DNA of 12,259 nt from CAZQEC01 sp964591565 (GTDB lineage: Bacteria > Patescibacteriota > UBA1384 > CAJBMM01): positions 1 through 12,259 of the forward strand of contig CAZQEC010000031.1 of assembly GCA_964591565.1 (NCBI GenBank). Reading direction: 5' to 3'. Positions 1 through 5,904 of this stretch are shown here, piece after piece. The notes under the pieces were generated by a model that saw only the letters and a program-made list of their open reading frames with translations, made no database searches and was not told the DNA's origin. The number at the start of each line of letters is the position of its first letter. The stretch's first letter is position 1. Made by a program: the position numbers and the translations under genes.

Positions 1-171
1 GGTAACGCTAAAATTGTGTTGGCTACGGTGCCGCTTTCTTCGATGTTTGGTTATGCCACCACCTTACGTTCAATGTCGCAAGGCCGTGCGTCATATACGA
101 TGGAGTTCGATCATTATCAAGACGTCCCTGCAAACATCCAAGCTGACATTGTGGCGGGGAAGATAAAATAA
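1..171 (+). CDS. fusA: Elongation factor G, C-terminal end (partial)
   Basis: The first 56 codons, open from base 1 and ending in TAA at 169-171, encode the last part of domain V of EF-G, the GTPase that moves tRNAs and mRNA through the ribosome after peptide transfer. The diagnostic stretch is PLSSMFGYATTLRSMSQGRA followed by YTMEFDHYQDVP, which matches the usual EF-G ending (PLSEMFGYAT.LRS.TQGRA.YTMEF..Y..VP). The 5' part lies outside the window, so the GTPase domain and start cannot be judged. EF-G is normally followed directly by tuf in the str operon; here the next plus-strand ribosomal-operon gene begins about 1.65 kb downstream. The A-rich last codons (AAG ATA AAA TAA) also supply, on the opposite strand, the U-tract of a terminator for the convergent gene. 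Confidence 0.96.
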   Translation, partial: GNAKIVLATVPLSSMFGYATTLRSMSQGRASYTMEFDHYQDVPANIQADIVAGKIK

Positions 172-204
172 AATCGCCTCCGCTCGGTTGTTTTGAGCGA
201 AGGC
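162..204 (-). terminator. Rho-independent terminator of the minus-strand ATPase gene
   Basis: Read on the minus strand, bases 204-195 (GCCTTCGCTC) pair with 185-176 (GAGCGGAGGC), a 10-bp stem with one mismatch around a 9-base loop, followed by a U-rich tail (GATTTTATTTTATC) from 175 down to 162. The ATPase stop codon (204-206) touches the base of the stem. On the plus strand the hairpin is not followed by a T-run, so it is a weaker candidate for ending fusA transcription, although the stem itself could act in both directions. Seen directly in sequence; function inferred. Confidence 0.8.
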
Positions 205-1064
205 TAGTCATAAAGTCTATAACGATCAGGGTGTTGCGTCGGAATGCCTATGTCTCGCACTACACGCAGCATATGTTGTAGAGAAATCCCCCAAGCGTTC
301 TCAATCATGTCTTCCCAGAATGTCATTGAGCCGCGCCGATCTTGCAACATAGCTTTAAGGTCTGCAACATTACGTAAACTCTTCTGATGTAACTTATTCA
401 ATAGAAAGCTAAATATTGTGGGTGTGCGTAGCGCGTCGTGATCTGGGTCGCCGATAAAAGCTATTAGCTTATCATCGACTTCGAAAGTATTAAATATGCG
501 AGTTGCGAGTTCACTGCTGACAGATCTCTTCTCAAGCTCTATTACATTGGCGTTATATCCATAATCGCTCGCAATCCCACGCCATATACCCGTAGCTTCA
601 GTGCGAAACCATTGGCGTTGAGATGGAGCAATTAGAATCGGTGTCAGGCGACGCTCCTTAAACACGGACATGCAGTGCTTAGCCACCCAGTGGTTTTTCT
701 TTATCGGGTATCCAATTAATTCTAATGCCTCATCCAACATAATCATAGAAAAGTTAGCTGAGCCGTGTCTAACATAATCCATACTCATGTCGAACAATCT
801 TGTTACATTCCTAATCCCTCGACATTGATCTAGCCATACCCCATCAAGCAACTCAACTACTAAGTGCCCATGTTTATCGCATAAAGCGATAATATTAGGT
901 GTTAGCAAACAAGTTTTGCCTATTCCGCATGGACCTGTTGCGATAATCATGTTCGCTGAACCGTTCCAAACCGACCGAAGCACCCGTTCGGCCTCCAGTT
1001 GCCATTCTGCGCGTACCAACTCCCAAATCTCATCATGAGTGATACTGCGACACAGATTATCCAC
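204..1064 (-). CDS. P-loop (AAA/STAND-like) ATPase of unknown function
   Basis: A 286-residue protein on the strand opposite to all its neighbours. Residues 44-51 (GPCGIGKT) form a Walker A motif preceded by a hydrophobic strand, and residues 106-112 (SMIMLDE) form a Walker B motif ending in the acidic pair expected of ATP hydrolysis. The strand LTPILIAPSQR (140-150) could be a sensor-1 strand. The last ~60 residues are helical and may be a lid or winged-helix region. No signal peptide or membrane segment is visible. The start is GTG at 1064-1062, chosen because AGGGGGA lies 7 bases upstream and the next in-frame ATG is residue 39, just before the nucleotide-binding motif. It has its own promoter and terminator, so it is an independent unit inserted between fusA and tuf. 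I do not recognise a specific family; relatives could be AAA ATPases of mobile elements or STAND-type signalling proteins. The ATP-binding call is secure, the cellular role is not. Confidence 0.8.
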   Translation of the reverse strand: MDNLCRSITHDEIWELVRAEWQLEAERVLRSVWNGSANMIIATGPCGIGKTCLLTPNIIALCDKHGHLVVELLDGVWLDQCRGIRNVTRLFDMSMDYVRHGSANFSMIMLDEALELIGYPIKKNHWVAKHCMSVFKERRLTPILIAPSQRQWFRTEATGIWRGIASDYGYNANVIELEKRSVSSELATRIFNTFEVDDKLIAFIGDPDHDALRTPTIFSFLLNKLHQKSLRNVADLKAMLQDRRGSMTFWEDMIENAWGISLQHMLRVVRDIGIPTQHPDRYRLYD

Positions 1065-1123
1065 TGGGTAATCCCCCTTTTGGTCAGTAATCGCATGTTA
1101 ACGTGCCGCCCACATCGCGACTA

Positions 1124-1152
1124 ATTATATAGGATTATTGGGGTTAGGTCAA
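1124..1152 (-). promoter_or_regulatory. Sigma-70-type promoter of the minus-strand ATPase gene
   Basis: On the minus strand TTGACC (1152-1147) is followed after exactly 17 bases by a perfect TATAAT (1129-1124). Transcription would start near 1117 and give a leader of about 50 bases containing the AGGGGGA ribosome-binding site in front of the GTG start at 1064. Spacing and both hexamers match the bacterial housekeeping consensus, which makes this one of the two best promoters in the window. Confidence 0.82.
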
Positions 1153-1215
1153 TCATAACGATCGTGAATTATTCCGCCTTCCCGCTATTTCGGTCTAGTC
1201 ATATAAAAAATAGTG

Positions 1216-1221
1216 TATACT
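1216..1221 (+). promoter_or_regulatory. Candidate -10 box of the coiled-coil gene (possible leaderless start)
   Basis: TATACT at 1216-1221 ends six bases before the ATG at 1228, so transcription would begin at or within a base or two of the start codon. No Shine-Dalgarno sequence exists between the box and the ATG. No good -35 hexamer is present at 16-18 bases upstream, which lowers confidence. The arrangement is that of a leaderless mRNA; this is inference from position only. Confidence 0.45.
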
Positions 1222-1227
1222 TTATAT

Positions 1228-1632
1228 ATGAACGAAAAACTGATTCTCGAAAAATTAGTAGAGCACGATAGGCGCTTTGAAAAAATTGAAGAGCGTCTTG
1301 ATCTTATGGTAACCAAGGAAGATGCGAAAAAGTTTGCAACCAAAGATGATCTAGAGCGTTTTGCAACTCAAGATGATTTAAAGCGCCTAGAGAGTAAGGT
1401 TGATCTGAATCATCTTGAAATAAAAGATGAGCTTAAGCGATATGCAACGAAAGATGACCTAATTGATTTTCGCGACACCATTTTGGAAGCTCTTGATTAT
1501 CAAACAAGTCTAATGCAAAGTAATAAAATTGAAATTGCCGCCTTAACGCACGCGTCTCGTCGCCATCAAGACAAAATTGACGAACACGACGTCGCCATTA
1601 AACAGGTCAAAAAAGTACTGAAAATTGCCTAA
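1228..1632 (+). CDS. Small coiled-coil protein with tandem nonapeptide repeats
   Basis: A 134-residue, highly charged protein with no Cys, no signal peptide and no membrane segment. Residues 1-27 are helical and rich in Glu, Lys and Leu. Residues 28-81 are six consecutive nine-residue repeats of the form [AEV]-[TSI]-[KQ]-x-[DE]-[LA]-x-x-[FLY], for example ATKDDLERF and ATQDDLKRL. Residues 82-134 are a further helical stretch ending in a basic tail. Similar TKDDL-repeat proteins of unknown function are widespread in bacteria and phages; they are thought to form elongated helical assemblies, but I cannot assign a role. ATG at 1228 is preferred over the in-frame GTG at 1213, because the GTG overlaps the candidate -10 box and has no ribosome-binding site either. 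The gene is divergent from the ATPase and ends just before a strong hairpin, so it appears to be a single-gene unit. Confidence 0.75.
   Translation: MNEKLILEKLVEHDRRFEKIEERLDLMVTKEDAKKFATKDDLERFATQDDLKRLESKVDLNHLEIKDELKRYATKDDLIDFRDTILEALDYQTSLMQSNKIEIAALTHASRRHQDKIDEHDVAIKQVKKVLKIA
1309..1470 (+). repeat. Six 27-bp coding repeats (nonapeptide array)
   Basis: Residues 28-81 of the coiled-coil protein repeat every nine residues with no insertion or gap, so the DNA has a 27-bp period over 162 bases. The DNA copies have diverged (for example ACCAAAGATGAT against ACTCAAGATGAT and ACGAAAGATGAC) while the Asp/Glu, Leu and aromatic or Leu positions are kept, which suggests selection on the protein rather than recent duplication. 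Confidence 0.75.
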
Positions 1633-1641
1633 TCCTGTGTC

Positions 1642-1677
1642 GGCAGGGTCTCTCCCTGTTTAGGGTGAGACCCTGCC
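1642..1677 (+). terminator. Strong 16-bp hairpin after the coiled-coil gene, without a U-tract
   Basis: GGCAGGGTCTCTCCCT (1642-1657) and AGGGTGAGACCCTGCC (1662-1677) form a 16-bp stem with one T-T mismatch and a GTTT loop, beginning 10 bases after the stop codon. Position suggests a terminator isolating this gene from the tuf promoter. No T-run follows on either strand, so it is not a textbook intrinsic terminator; it may instead be an RNA 3'-end stabiliser or a palindromic repeat element. Confidence 0.5.
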
Positions 1678-1696
1678 AAACTAGGGCATTACCAAC

Positions 1697-1723
1697 CATC
1701 CGCCAAAACACATCCGCCAAAAC
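1697..1723 (+). repeat. Direct repeat CATCCGCCAAAAC x2 beside the tuf promoter
   Basis: The 13-base sequence CATCCGCCAAAAC occurs at 1697-1709 and again at 1711-1723, a 14-base period, ending two bases before the -35 hexamer at 1726. It could be a pair of binding sites for a transcription factor on nearly the same face of the helix (14 bp is about 1.3 turns), or a small repeat of the same 7/14-base class as those in the rplB-rpsS and rpsH-rplF spacers. Confidence 0.7.
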
Positions 1724-1725
1724 CG

Positions 1726-1754
1726 TTGACGATTAATATAATACTTGCTATACT
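1726..1754 (+). promoter_or_regulatory. Main promoter of tuf and the S10-spc operon
   Basis: TTGACG (1726-1731), a 17-base spacer and TATACT (1749-1754) preceded by TGC (1746-1748), an extended -10 element. Start of transcription is expected near 1761, giving a leader of about 64 bases to the tuf ATG at 1825. A second TATAAT at 1780-1785 lacks a convincing -35. Since tuf and rpsJ are only 21 bases apart and no terminator separates them, this promoter probably drives the whole downstream operon. Confidence 0.82.
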
Positions 1755-1824
1755 AATTTAGCTGGATGTTGATGTGAATTATAATCAAATAATATAGTAT
1801 AAACAAAGTTACAAGGAGAAGAAA

Positions 1825-3009
1825 ATGGCTCAAGAAAAGTTCGAACGCATTAAGCCGCACGTTAATGTTGGCACGATTGGCCACGTGGATCACGGCAAAA
1901 CCACATTAACTGCGGCAATCACTCAAGTATTGTCAAAAAAAGGTTTAGCCACTGCGAAAAAGTTTGAAGATATTGATAAGAGTCCGGAAGAAAAAGCTCG
2001 CGGTATTACTATTTCGCTTCATCACTCCGAATACGAATCAGAAAAACGCCACTATGCCCACATTGATGCTCCGGGACACGCTGATTATATTAAAAACATG
2101 ATTACTGGCGCCGCTCAAATGGATGGTGCGGTTTTGGTTGTTTCCGCCGCTGACGGCCCAATGCCCCAAACCCGTGAACACATCCTCCTCGCTAAACAAG
2201 TCGGTGTGCCAAGCGTGGTTGTATTTATGAACAAATGCGACATGGTGCAAGACGCCGAACTGCTCGATTTGGTGGAAATGGAAGTACGCGAACTATTAAC
2301 TAAGTACGAATATGACGGCGATAAAACGCCGATTATTCGTGGCTCGGCCTTAAAAGCGCTTGAAGGCAACGCTGAATATGAAGAAAAGATTATGGAATTA
2401 ATGAAAGCACTAGACGATTTTATCCCAGAACCAGTGCGCGATTTAGACAAGCCATTTTTGATGCCAGTTGAAGACGTCTTTTCCATTAAAGGGCGCGGCA
2501 CCGTGGCTACTGGGCGCATTGAGCGTGGCAAAGTCAAAATTAATGAGGAAATTGAAATTGTTGGTATTCGTCCGACCAAAAAGACAGTTGTAACTGGTGT
2601 GGAAGCGTTCAAAAAACTGTTGGATGAAGGTCGTGCCGGTGATAACGCTGGTTTATTACTCCGCGGCATTGAGCGCGAGGATATTGAGCGTGGTCAAGTT
2701 TTAGCAAAGCCGGGTACAATTACCCCACACACTGAATTTGATGCCGAAATATATGTATTGACAAAAGAAGAGGGTGGGCGTCACACCCCATTTTTCAAGG
2801 GCTATAAACCACAGTTTTACATTCGCACCACAGACGTGACTGGTGAAGTTATTTTACCGGCTGATATGGAGATGGTCATGCCTGGCGATACTGTCAAAAT
2901 TTCAGTTAAATTAATTGTGGCGATCGCCATGGAAGAAGGCATGCGTTTTGCTATTCGCGAGGGCGGTCGCACGGTTGGTGCTGGTGTCGTCACTAAAATT
3001 AATAAATAG
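1825..3009 (+). CDS. tuf: Elongation factor Tu
   Basis: A 394-residue EF-Tu, the GTPase that carries aminoacyl-tRNA to the ribosomal A site; the length equals the common bacterial length. All nucleotide-binding motifs are present: GHVDHGKT (19-26), RGITI of switch I (59-63), DAPGH (81-85), NKCD (136-139) and GSAL (173-176). Domains II and III follow, with GRGTVATGRIERG near 225 and the typical end REGGRTVGAGVVTKI. ATG at 1825 has AAGGAG (1813-1818) six bases upstream. Two positions differ from most bacteria: the residues after RGITI read SLHHSEYES instead of NT.HVEY.T, and DCPGH reads DAPGH. The gene is separated from fusA by an inserted module, and is followed after 21 bases by rpsJ, so it heads the ribosomal protein operon. 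Confidence 0.98.
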   Translation: MAQEKFERIKPHVNVGTIGHVDHGKTTLTAAITQVLSKKGLATAKKFEDIDKSPEEKARGITISLHHSEYESEKRHYAHIDAPGHADYIKNMITGAAQMDGAVLVVSAADGPMPQTREHILLAKQVGVPSVVVFMNKCDMVQDAELLDLVEMEVRELLTKYEYDGDKTPIIRGSALKALEGNAEYEEKIMELMKALDDFIPEPVRDLDKPFLMPVEDVFSIKGRGTVATGRIERGKVKINEEIEIVGIRPTKKTVVTGVEAFKKLLDEGRAGDNAGLLLRGIEREDIERGQVLAKPGTITPHTEFDAEIYVLTKEEGGRHTPFFKGYKPQFYIRTTDVTGEVILPADMEMVMPGDTVKISVKLIVAIAMEEGMRFAIREGGRTVGAGVVTKINK

Positions 3010-3030
3010 TTTTGAAAGATCGGCAATCTT

Positions 3031-3357
3031 ATGGTTAAGGCAAAGGAAGATATTAAGCAACGTATTCGCATCAGATTGCGCGCTTATGACTATCGTATTA
3101 TAGATAAATCAGCTGCCCAGATTATTGTCACCGCTGAACGTAGTGGCGCGACTGTAATTGGTCCAATTCCTTTGCCAACCGATCGTAAGAGTATGACCGT
3201 TATTCGTTCACCGCATGTGGACAAAGATTCACGTGAACAATTTGAAATGCGAGTACACAAGCGCCTGATAGATGTCGTTGAGCCAACTAGCAAAACGATT
3301 GATGCTCTAATGAGTCTCGATTTGCCAGCCGGTGTGGACGTCGAAATTAAAATGTAA
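3031..3357 (+). CDS. rpsJ: 30S ribosomal protein S10
   Basis: A 108-residue S10, a head protein of the small subunit that in many bacteria also acts as NusE in transcription antitermination. The conserved core starts with QRIRIRLRAYDYRIID (10-25), continues with TGAxVxGPIPLPT-like GATVIGPIPLPT, and contains the conserved SPHVDKDSREQFEMRVHKRL segment and the usual end PAGVDVEIKM. ATG at 3031 is 21 bases after the tuf stop. Its ribosome-binding site is poor (GAAAGATCGG region) and lies within a short possible stem (AAGAT 3016-3020 with ATCTT 3026-3030). Eight extra N-terminal residues precede the core, which is within normal variation. Confidence 0.98.
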   Translation: MVKAKEDIKQRIRIRLRAYDYRIIDKSAAQIIVTAERSGATVIGPIPLPTDRKSMTVIRSPHVDKDSREQFEMRVHKRLIDVVEPTSKTIDALMSLDLPAGVDVEIKM

Positions 3358-3370
3358 TAAATAACCGTAT

Positions 3371-3431
3371 TCGGCTGAATAATAAGCCGATGGATAACTA
3401 CTTTTTCTTGTGCATATTTAGTACAAAGTAG
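3371..3431 (+). promoter_or_regulatory. Two hairpins in the rpsJ-rplC spacer (possible leader/attenuator)
   Basis: The 111-base spacer holds TCGGCT (3371-3376) pairing with AGCCGA (3385-3390), and CTACTTT (3398-3404) pairing with AAAGTAG (3425-3431), the second with a possible inner 4-bp extension (GTGC 3410-3413 with GTAC 3421-3424). Neither is followed by a clear U-tract and I find no convincing promoter here. In Escherichia coli L4 autoregulates the S10 operon through hairpins upstream of rpsJ; here structured RNA lies upstream of rplC-rplD instead. A regulatory role is inference. Confidence 0.4.
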
Positions 3432-3468
3432 CTTCCACCGGATTTAATCGTTTGATTTTAGGATTATT

Positions 3469-4083
3469 ATGAGACCATTGTTGATTGGAAAAAAAATAGG
3501 TATGACCCAAATTTTTACCGACGACGGTACAGTAGTACCAGTCACGGTCATTAATGCTGGGCCATGTGTCATTACTCAAGTAAAAACTGTTGCAAAAGAT
3601 CAGTACAATGCGATACAACTTGGCTTTGGACATACAAAAAAACCGACTAAATCGCTCGCTGGACATTTATCTAAATCTAAATTAACGTCGCAATTTTTAT
3701 GTGAAAATCGTCTGGGTGACACAGACCAATACAAAGTTGGTCAAATAATTGATGTCGCTATATTTGAAGGACAATCTCATATCAATGTGTCTGCGGTCAG
3801 TAAAGGCAAGGGTTTTGCTGGTGTGATAAAACGGCATAACTTTCACCGCGGCCCTGAAACTCACGGCTCCGGGCATCATCGCAAACCCGGCTCAATTGGT
3901 GGTATGTTTCCGCAAAGAGTGCTAAAAGGTCAAAAACTGCCAGGTCATATGGGCGCCGAGAGAGTAACGGTGCAGAAATTACAACTAGTTAAAATAGATA
4001 ATGTAAATAATTTACTCATTGTGCGAGGAGCTGTGCCCGGTAGCAACGGATGCATTGTGGAAGTTCGGGGTTCGGCACAATGA
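3469..4083 (+). CDS. rplC: 50S ribosomal protein L3
   Basis: A 204-residue L3, an early assembly protein that binds near the 3' end of 23S rRNA and sends an extension toward the peptidyl transferase centre. It begins RPLLIGKKIGMTQIF, and the central loop has KGKGFAGVIKRHNFHRGPETHGSGHHRKPGSIG broken here as residues 112-144, followed by LPGHMGAERVTVQ (158-170). Residue 160 is His where E. coli has the methylated Gln150; His is common there in other bacteria. ATG at 3469 is preceded by AGGA five bases upstream. The 3' end overlaps the rplD start by four bases (ATGA), implying translational coupling. The gene follows an unusually long, structured spacer. Confidence 0.97.
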   Translation: MRPLLIGKKIGMTQIFTDDGTVVPVTVINAGPCVITQVKTVAKDQYNAIQLGFGHTKKPTKSLAGHLSKSKLTSQFLCENRLGDTDQYKVGQIIDVAIFEGQSHINVSAVSKGKGFAGVIKRHNFHRGPETHGSGHHRKPGSIGGMFPQRVLKGQKLPGHMGAERVTVQKLQLVKIDNVNNLLIVRGAVPGSNGCIVEVRGSAQ

Positions 4084-4778
4084 AACTAAATATCGTTGAT
4101 CACAATAATAAATCGGTTTCACACATTGACGTAAAAGAAATATCTGTTGGTTCGAATATCTTAATTAACCAAGCCCTCCAATTTGAAGCCAATAATAAAC
4201 GCCAATCAATTGCGCATACTAAAGACCGTGGCGAAGTACGAGGCGGAGGCATTAAGCCATGGCGTCAAAAAGGCACAGGGCGCGCCAGAGCTGGTTCGAG
4301 CCGATCACCGATTTGGCGTGGCGGTGGCGTTACTTTCGGACCACTGAGAAGCAGTAGTTTTGCAAATAGATTGCCGAAAAAAATGCGAAGTCTCGCCCTG
4401 CATTCACTACTGACAAAACACGTCGTGAACTCATCTTTGTACATAATAGATAATATCGATTTCAGTCAACCAAAAACAAAAAACAGCATTGGCTTAATAA
4501 GTTCGCTTGGTTTGAACGGAAATATATTAATTGTATTAGACACAATCACTAAAAATGTCGAATTATCATTTCGTAACTTATCTAACATTAAAATTACTAC
4601 CACTAATTCCTTAAGTTTACTTGATCTTAATGTGTTTTCTGTGATATTATTAAATGAAGCTGCCGCAAAGCAGCTTTTTAGTGCAAGTACTGATAAATCG
4701 AGTGATAAAGATGTTGCGAACGTCAAAGATCAATCAGCCACAACTTTGAAAAAACCAAGTGCAAAGAAGGTTAAATGA
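4080..4778 (+). CDS. rplD: 50S ribosomal protein L4 with C-terminal extension
   Basis: A 232-residue L4, which binds domain I of 23S rRNA and lines the exit tunnel with a long loop. The loop region is unmistakable: RGGGIKPWRQKGTGRARAG followed by SRSPIWRGGGVTFGP. The C-terminal globular half is more divergent but keeps the LLNEAAAKQLF helix. About 29 further residues follow, rich in Lys, Ser and Asp and ending KKPSAKKVK; this tail is beyond the usual end of L4 and looks disordered. ATG at 4080 is chosen because it forms the ATGA overlap with the rplC stop and starts at the usual MKLNIVD position; an in-frame ATG at 4050 would add ten residues inside rplC. GGGG lies nine bases upstream. Known to be the operon autoregulator in E. 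coli; not shown here. Confidence 0.97.
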   Translation: MKLNIVDHNNKSVSHIDVKEISVGSNILINQALQFEANNKRQSIAHTKDRGEVRGGGIKPWRQKGTGRARAGSSRSPIWRGGGVTFGPLRSSSFANRLPKKMRSLALHSLLTKHVVNSSLYIIDNIDFSQPKTKNSIGLISSLGLNGNILIVLDTITKNVELSFRNLSNIKITTTNSLSLLDLNVFSVILLNEAAAKQLFSASTDKSSDKDVANVKDQSATTLKKPSAKKVK

Positions 4779-5056
4779 ATTTAGTATCACGCGCAGTCGT
4801 GACTGAAAAAAGTTTTCGTCTGACAGAAAATGGTCAGTACAGTTTCGTGGTGTCTAAATTTGCCAGCAAATACGAAATCGCCGCTGAAATAAAACGCTTG
4901 TTTAAAGTTGATCCCATTTCAGTTAACACCGTCACTGTCAAAGGTAAAACCAAAACCCGTGGTCGCGAAGTTGGTCAGCGCAATACTATAAAAAAAGCAA
5001 TCGTTCGTTTGGCTAGCGGTCAAAAAATAGCTGAATTCAGCGCGAAAGAGTCATAA
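4775..5056 (+). CDS. rplW: 50S ribosomal protein L23
   Basis: A 93-residue L23, which sits at the tunnel exit and is the docking site for trigger factor and the signal recognition particle. The pattern is standard: RAVVTEKSFRL near the N-terminus, YSFVVSKFASKYEIAAEIKRLF, then VDPISVNTVTVKGKTKTRG and a basic end. Its ATG forms an ATGA overlap with the rplD stop, and AAGAAGG lies about five bases upstream. Two bases separate its stop from the rplB start. Confidence 0.97.
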   Translation: MNLVSRAVVTEKSFRLTENGQYSFVVSKFASKYEIAAEIKRLFKVDPISVNTVTVKGKTKTRGREVGQRNTIKKAIVRLASGQKIAEFSAKES

Positions 5057-5058
5057 AA

Positions 5059-5892
5059 ATGTCCTTATCTACACACAAACCAACCAGTCCCGGACGTCGC
5101 GGCGCTACCAAGCGTGATTTTAGTGCAATCACTAAAAGTACGCCTGCCAAGTCATTAATTGGGGTTGGTCACAAAAGCGGCGGCCGCAATAATCAAGGAC
5201 GAATGACGGTACGACATATTGGTGGCGGACACAAGCAAAGATTTCGCCAAATTGATTTTGTACGCGCCACAATTAGCGATGGTGAAGTTAAATCGATTGA
5301 ATATGATCCAAATCGGAGCGCCCAAATTGCTTTAGTCGAAACTGCGGGCGGAGTTAAATCATATATTATTGCACCTAAAGGTGTTTTGGTTGGTCATAAA
5401 ATTGGTTCAGCCGAAAAACTTGCCATTGTAAGTGGCAACGCGATGAGACTAAAGTCAATTCCGACTGGTATCAACATTCATTCGATTGAAATAGAGCCGG
5501 GACAAGGGGCTCGAATGGTACGATCAGCAGGGTTGTCGGCAACAATTATGGCTCATGAAGAAAATATCGCAGTCATTAAATTACCGAGTGGCGAACTTCG
5601 TCTTTTTAATTCATTATGTCGCGCCACTATTGGTGAAGTATCAAATCACACGCACCAAAACACCGTACTCGGCAAAGCGGGACGCAAGCGCTGGCTGGGC
5701 ATTCGCCCAACGGTGCGCGGTAAAGCCATGAACCCAAACACGCACCCCCATGGCGGTGGAGAAGGAAACACATCTATTGGATTGCGTAAAGGTCCTAAGA
5801 CGCCCTGGGGCGTCCAAGCGCTGGGCAACGTGACACGTGATCGGAATAAACGCTCATCGGTTATGATAGTACGAAAAAGGACGAAAAGATGA
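5059..5892 (+). CDS. rplB: 50S ribosomal protein L2
   Basis: A 277-residue L2, a core protein needed for subunit joining and the integrity of the peptidyl transferase region. Visible signatures are the N-terminal KPTSPGRRG, GHKSGGRNNQGRMTVRHIGGGHKQ (37-60, here given in outline), and the C-terminal NPNTHPHGGGEG (225-236) with KTPWGVQALG. The numbering coincides with E. coli so the invariant His is His229, but the preceding Asp228 of most bacteria is Thr here. ATG at 5059 is two bases after the rplW stop with AAAGAG eight bases upstream. The stop is followed by a 168-base spacer full of repeats, unlike the tight junctions before it. Confidence 0.98.
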   Translation: MSLSTHKPTSPGRRGATKRDFSAITKSTPAKSLIGVGHKSGGRNNQGRMTVRHIGGGHKQRFRQIDFVRATISDGEVKSIEYDPNRSAQIALVETAGGVKSYIIAPKGVLVGHKIGSAEKLAIVSGNAMRLKSIPTGINIHSIEIEPGQGARMVRSAGLSATIMAHEENIAVIKLPSGELRLFNSLCRATIGEVSNHTHQNTVLGKAGRKRWLGIRPTVRGKAMNPNTHPHGGGEGNTSIGLRKGPKTPWGVQALGNVTRDRNKRSSVMIVRKRTKR

Positions 5893-5904
5893 TCGAAAAA
5901 TCCG

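Noticed and set aside
2115..2669. 184-codon antisense open frame inside tuf
   Set aside because: Lies wholly within the highly conserved tuf gene, has low-complexity Ser/Thr-rich sequence and no ribosome-binding site; shadow of codon bias.
4050..4079. Upstream ATG for rplD adding ten residues
   Set aside because: It would overlap rplC by 34 bases and extend past the normal L4 N-terminus; ATG at 4080 forms the typical ATGA junction.
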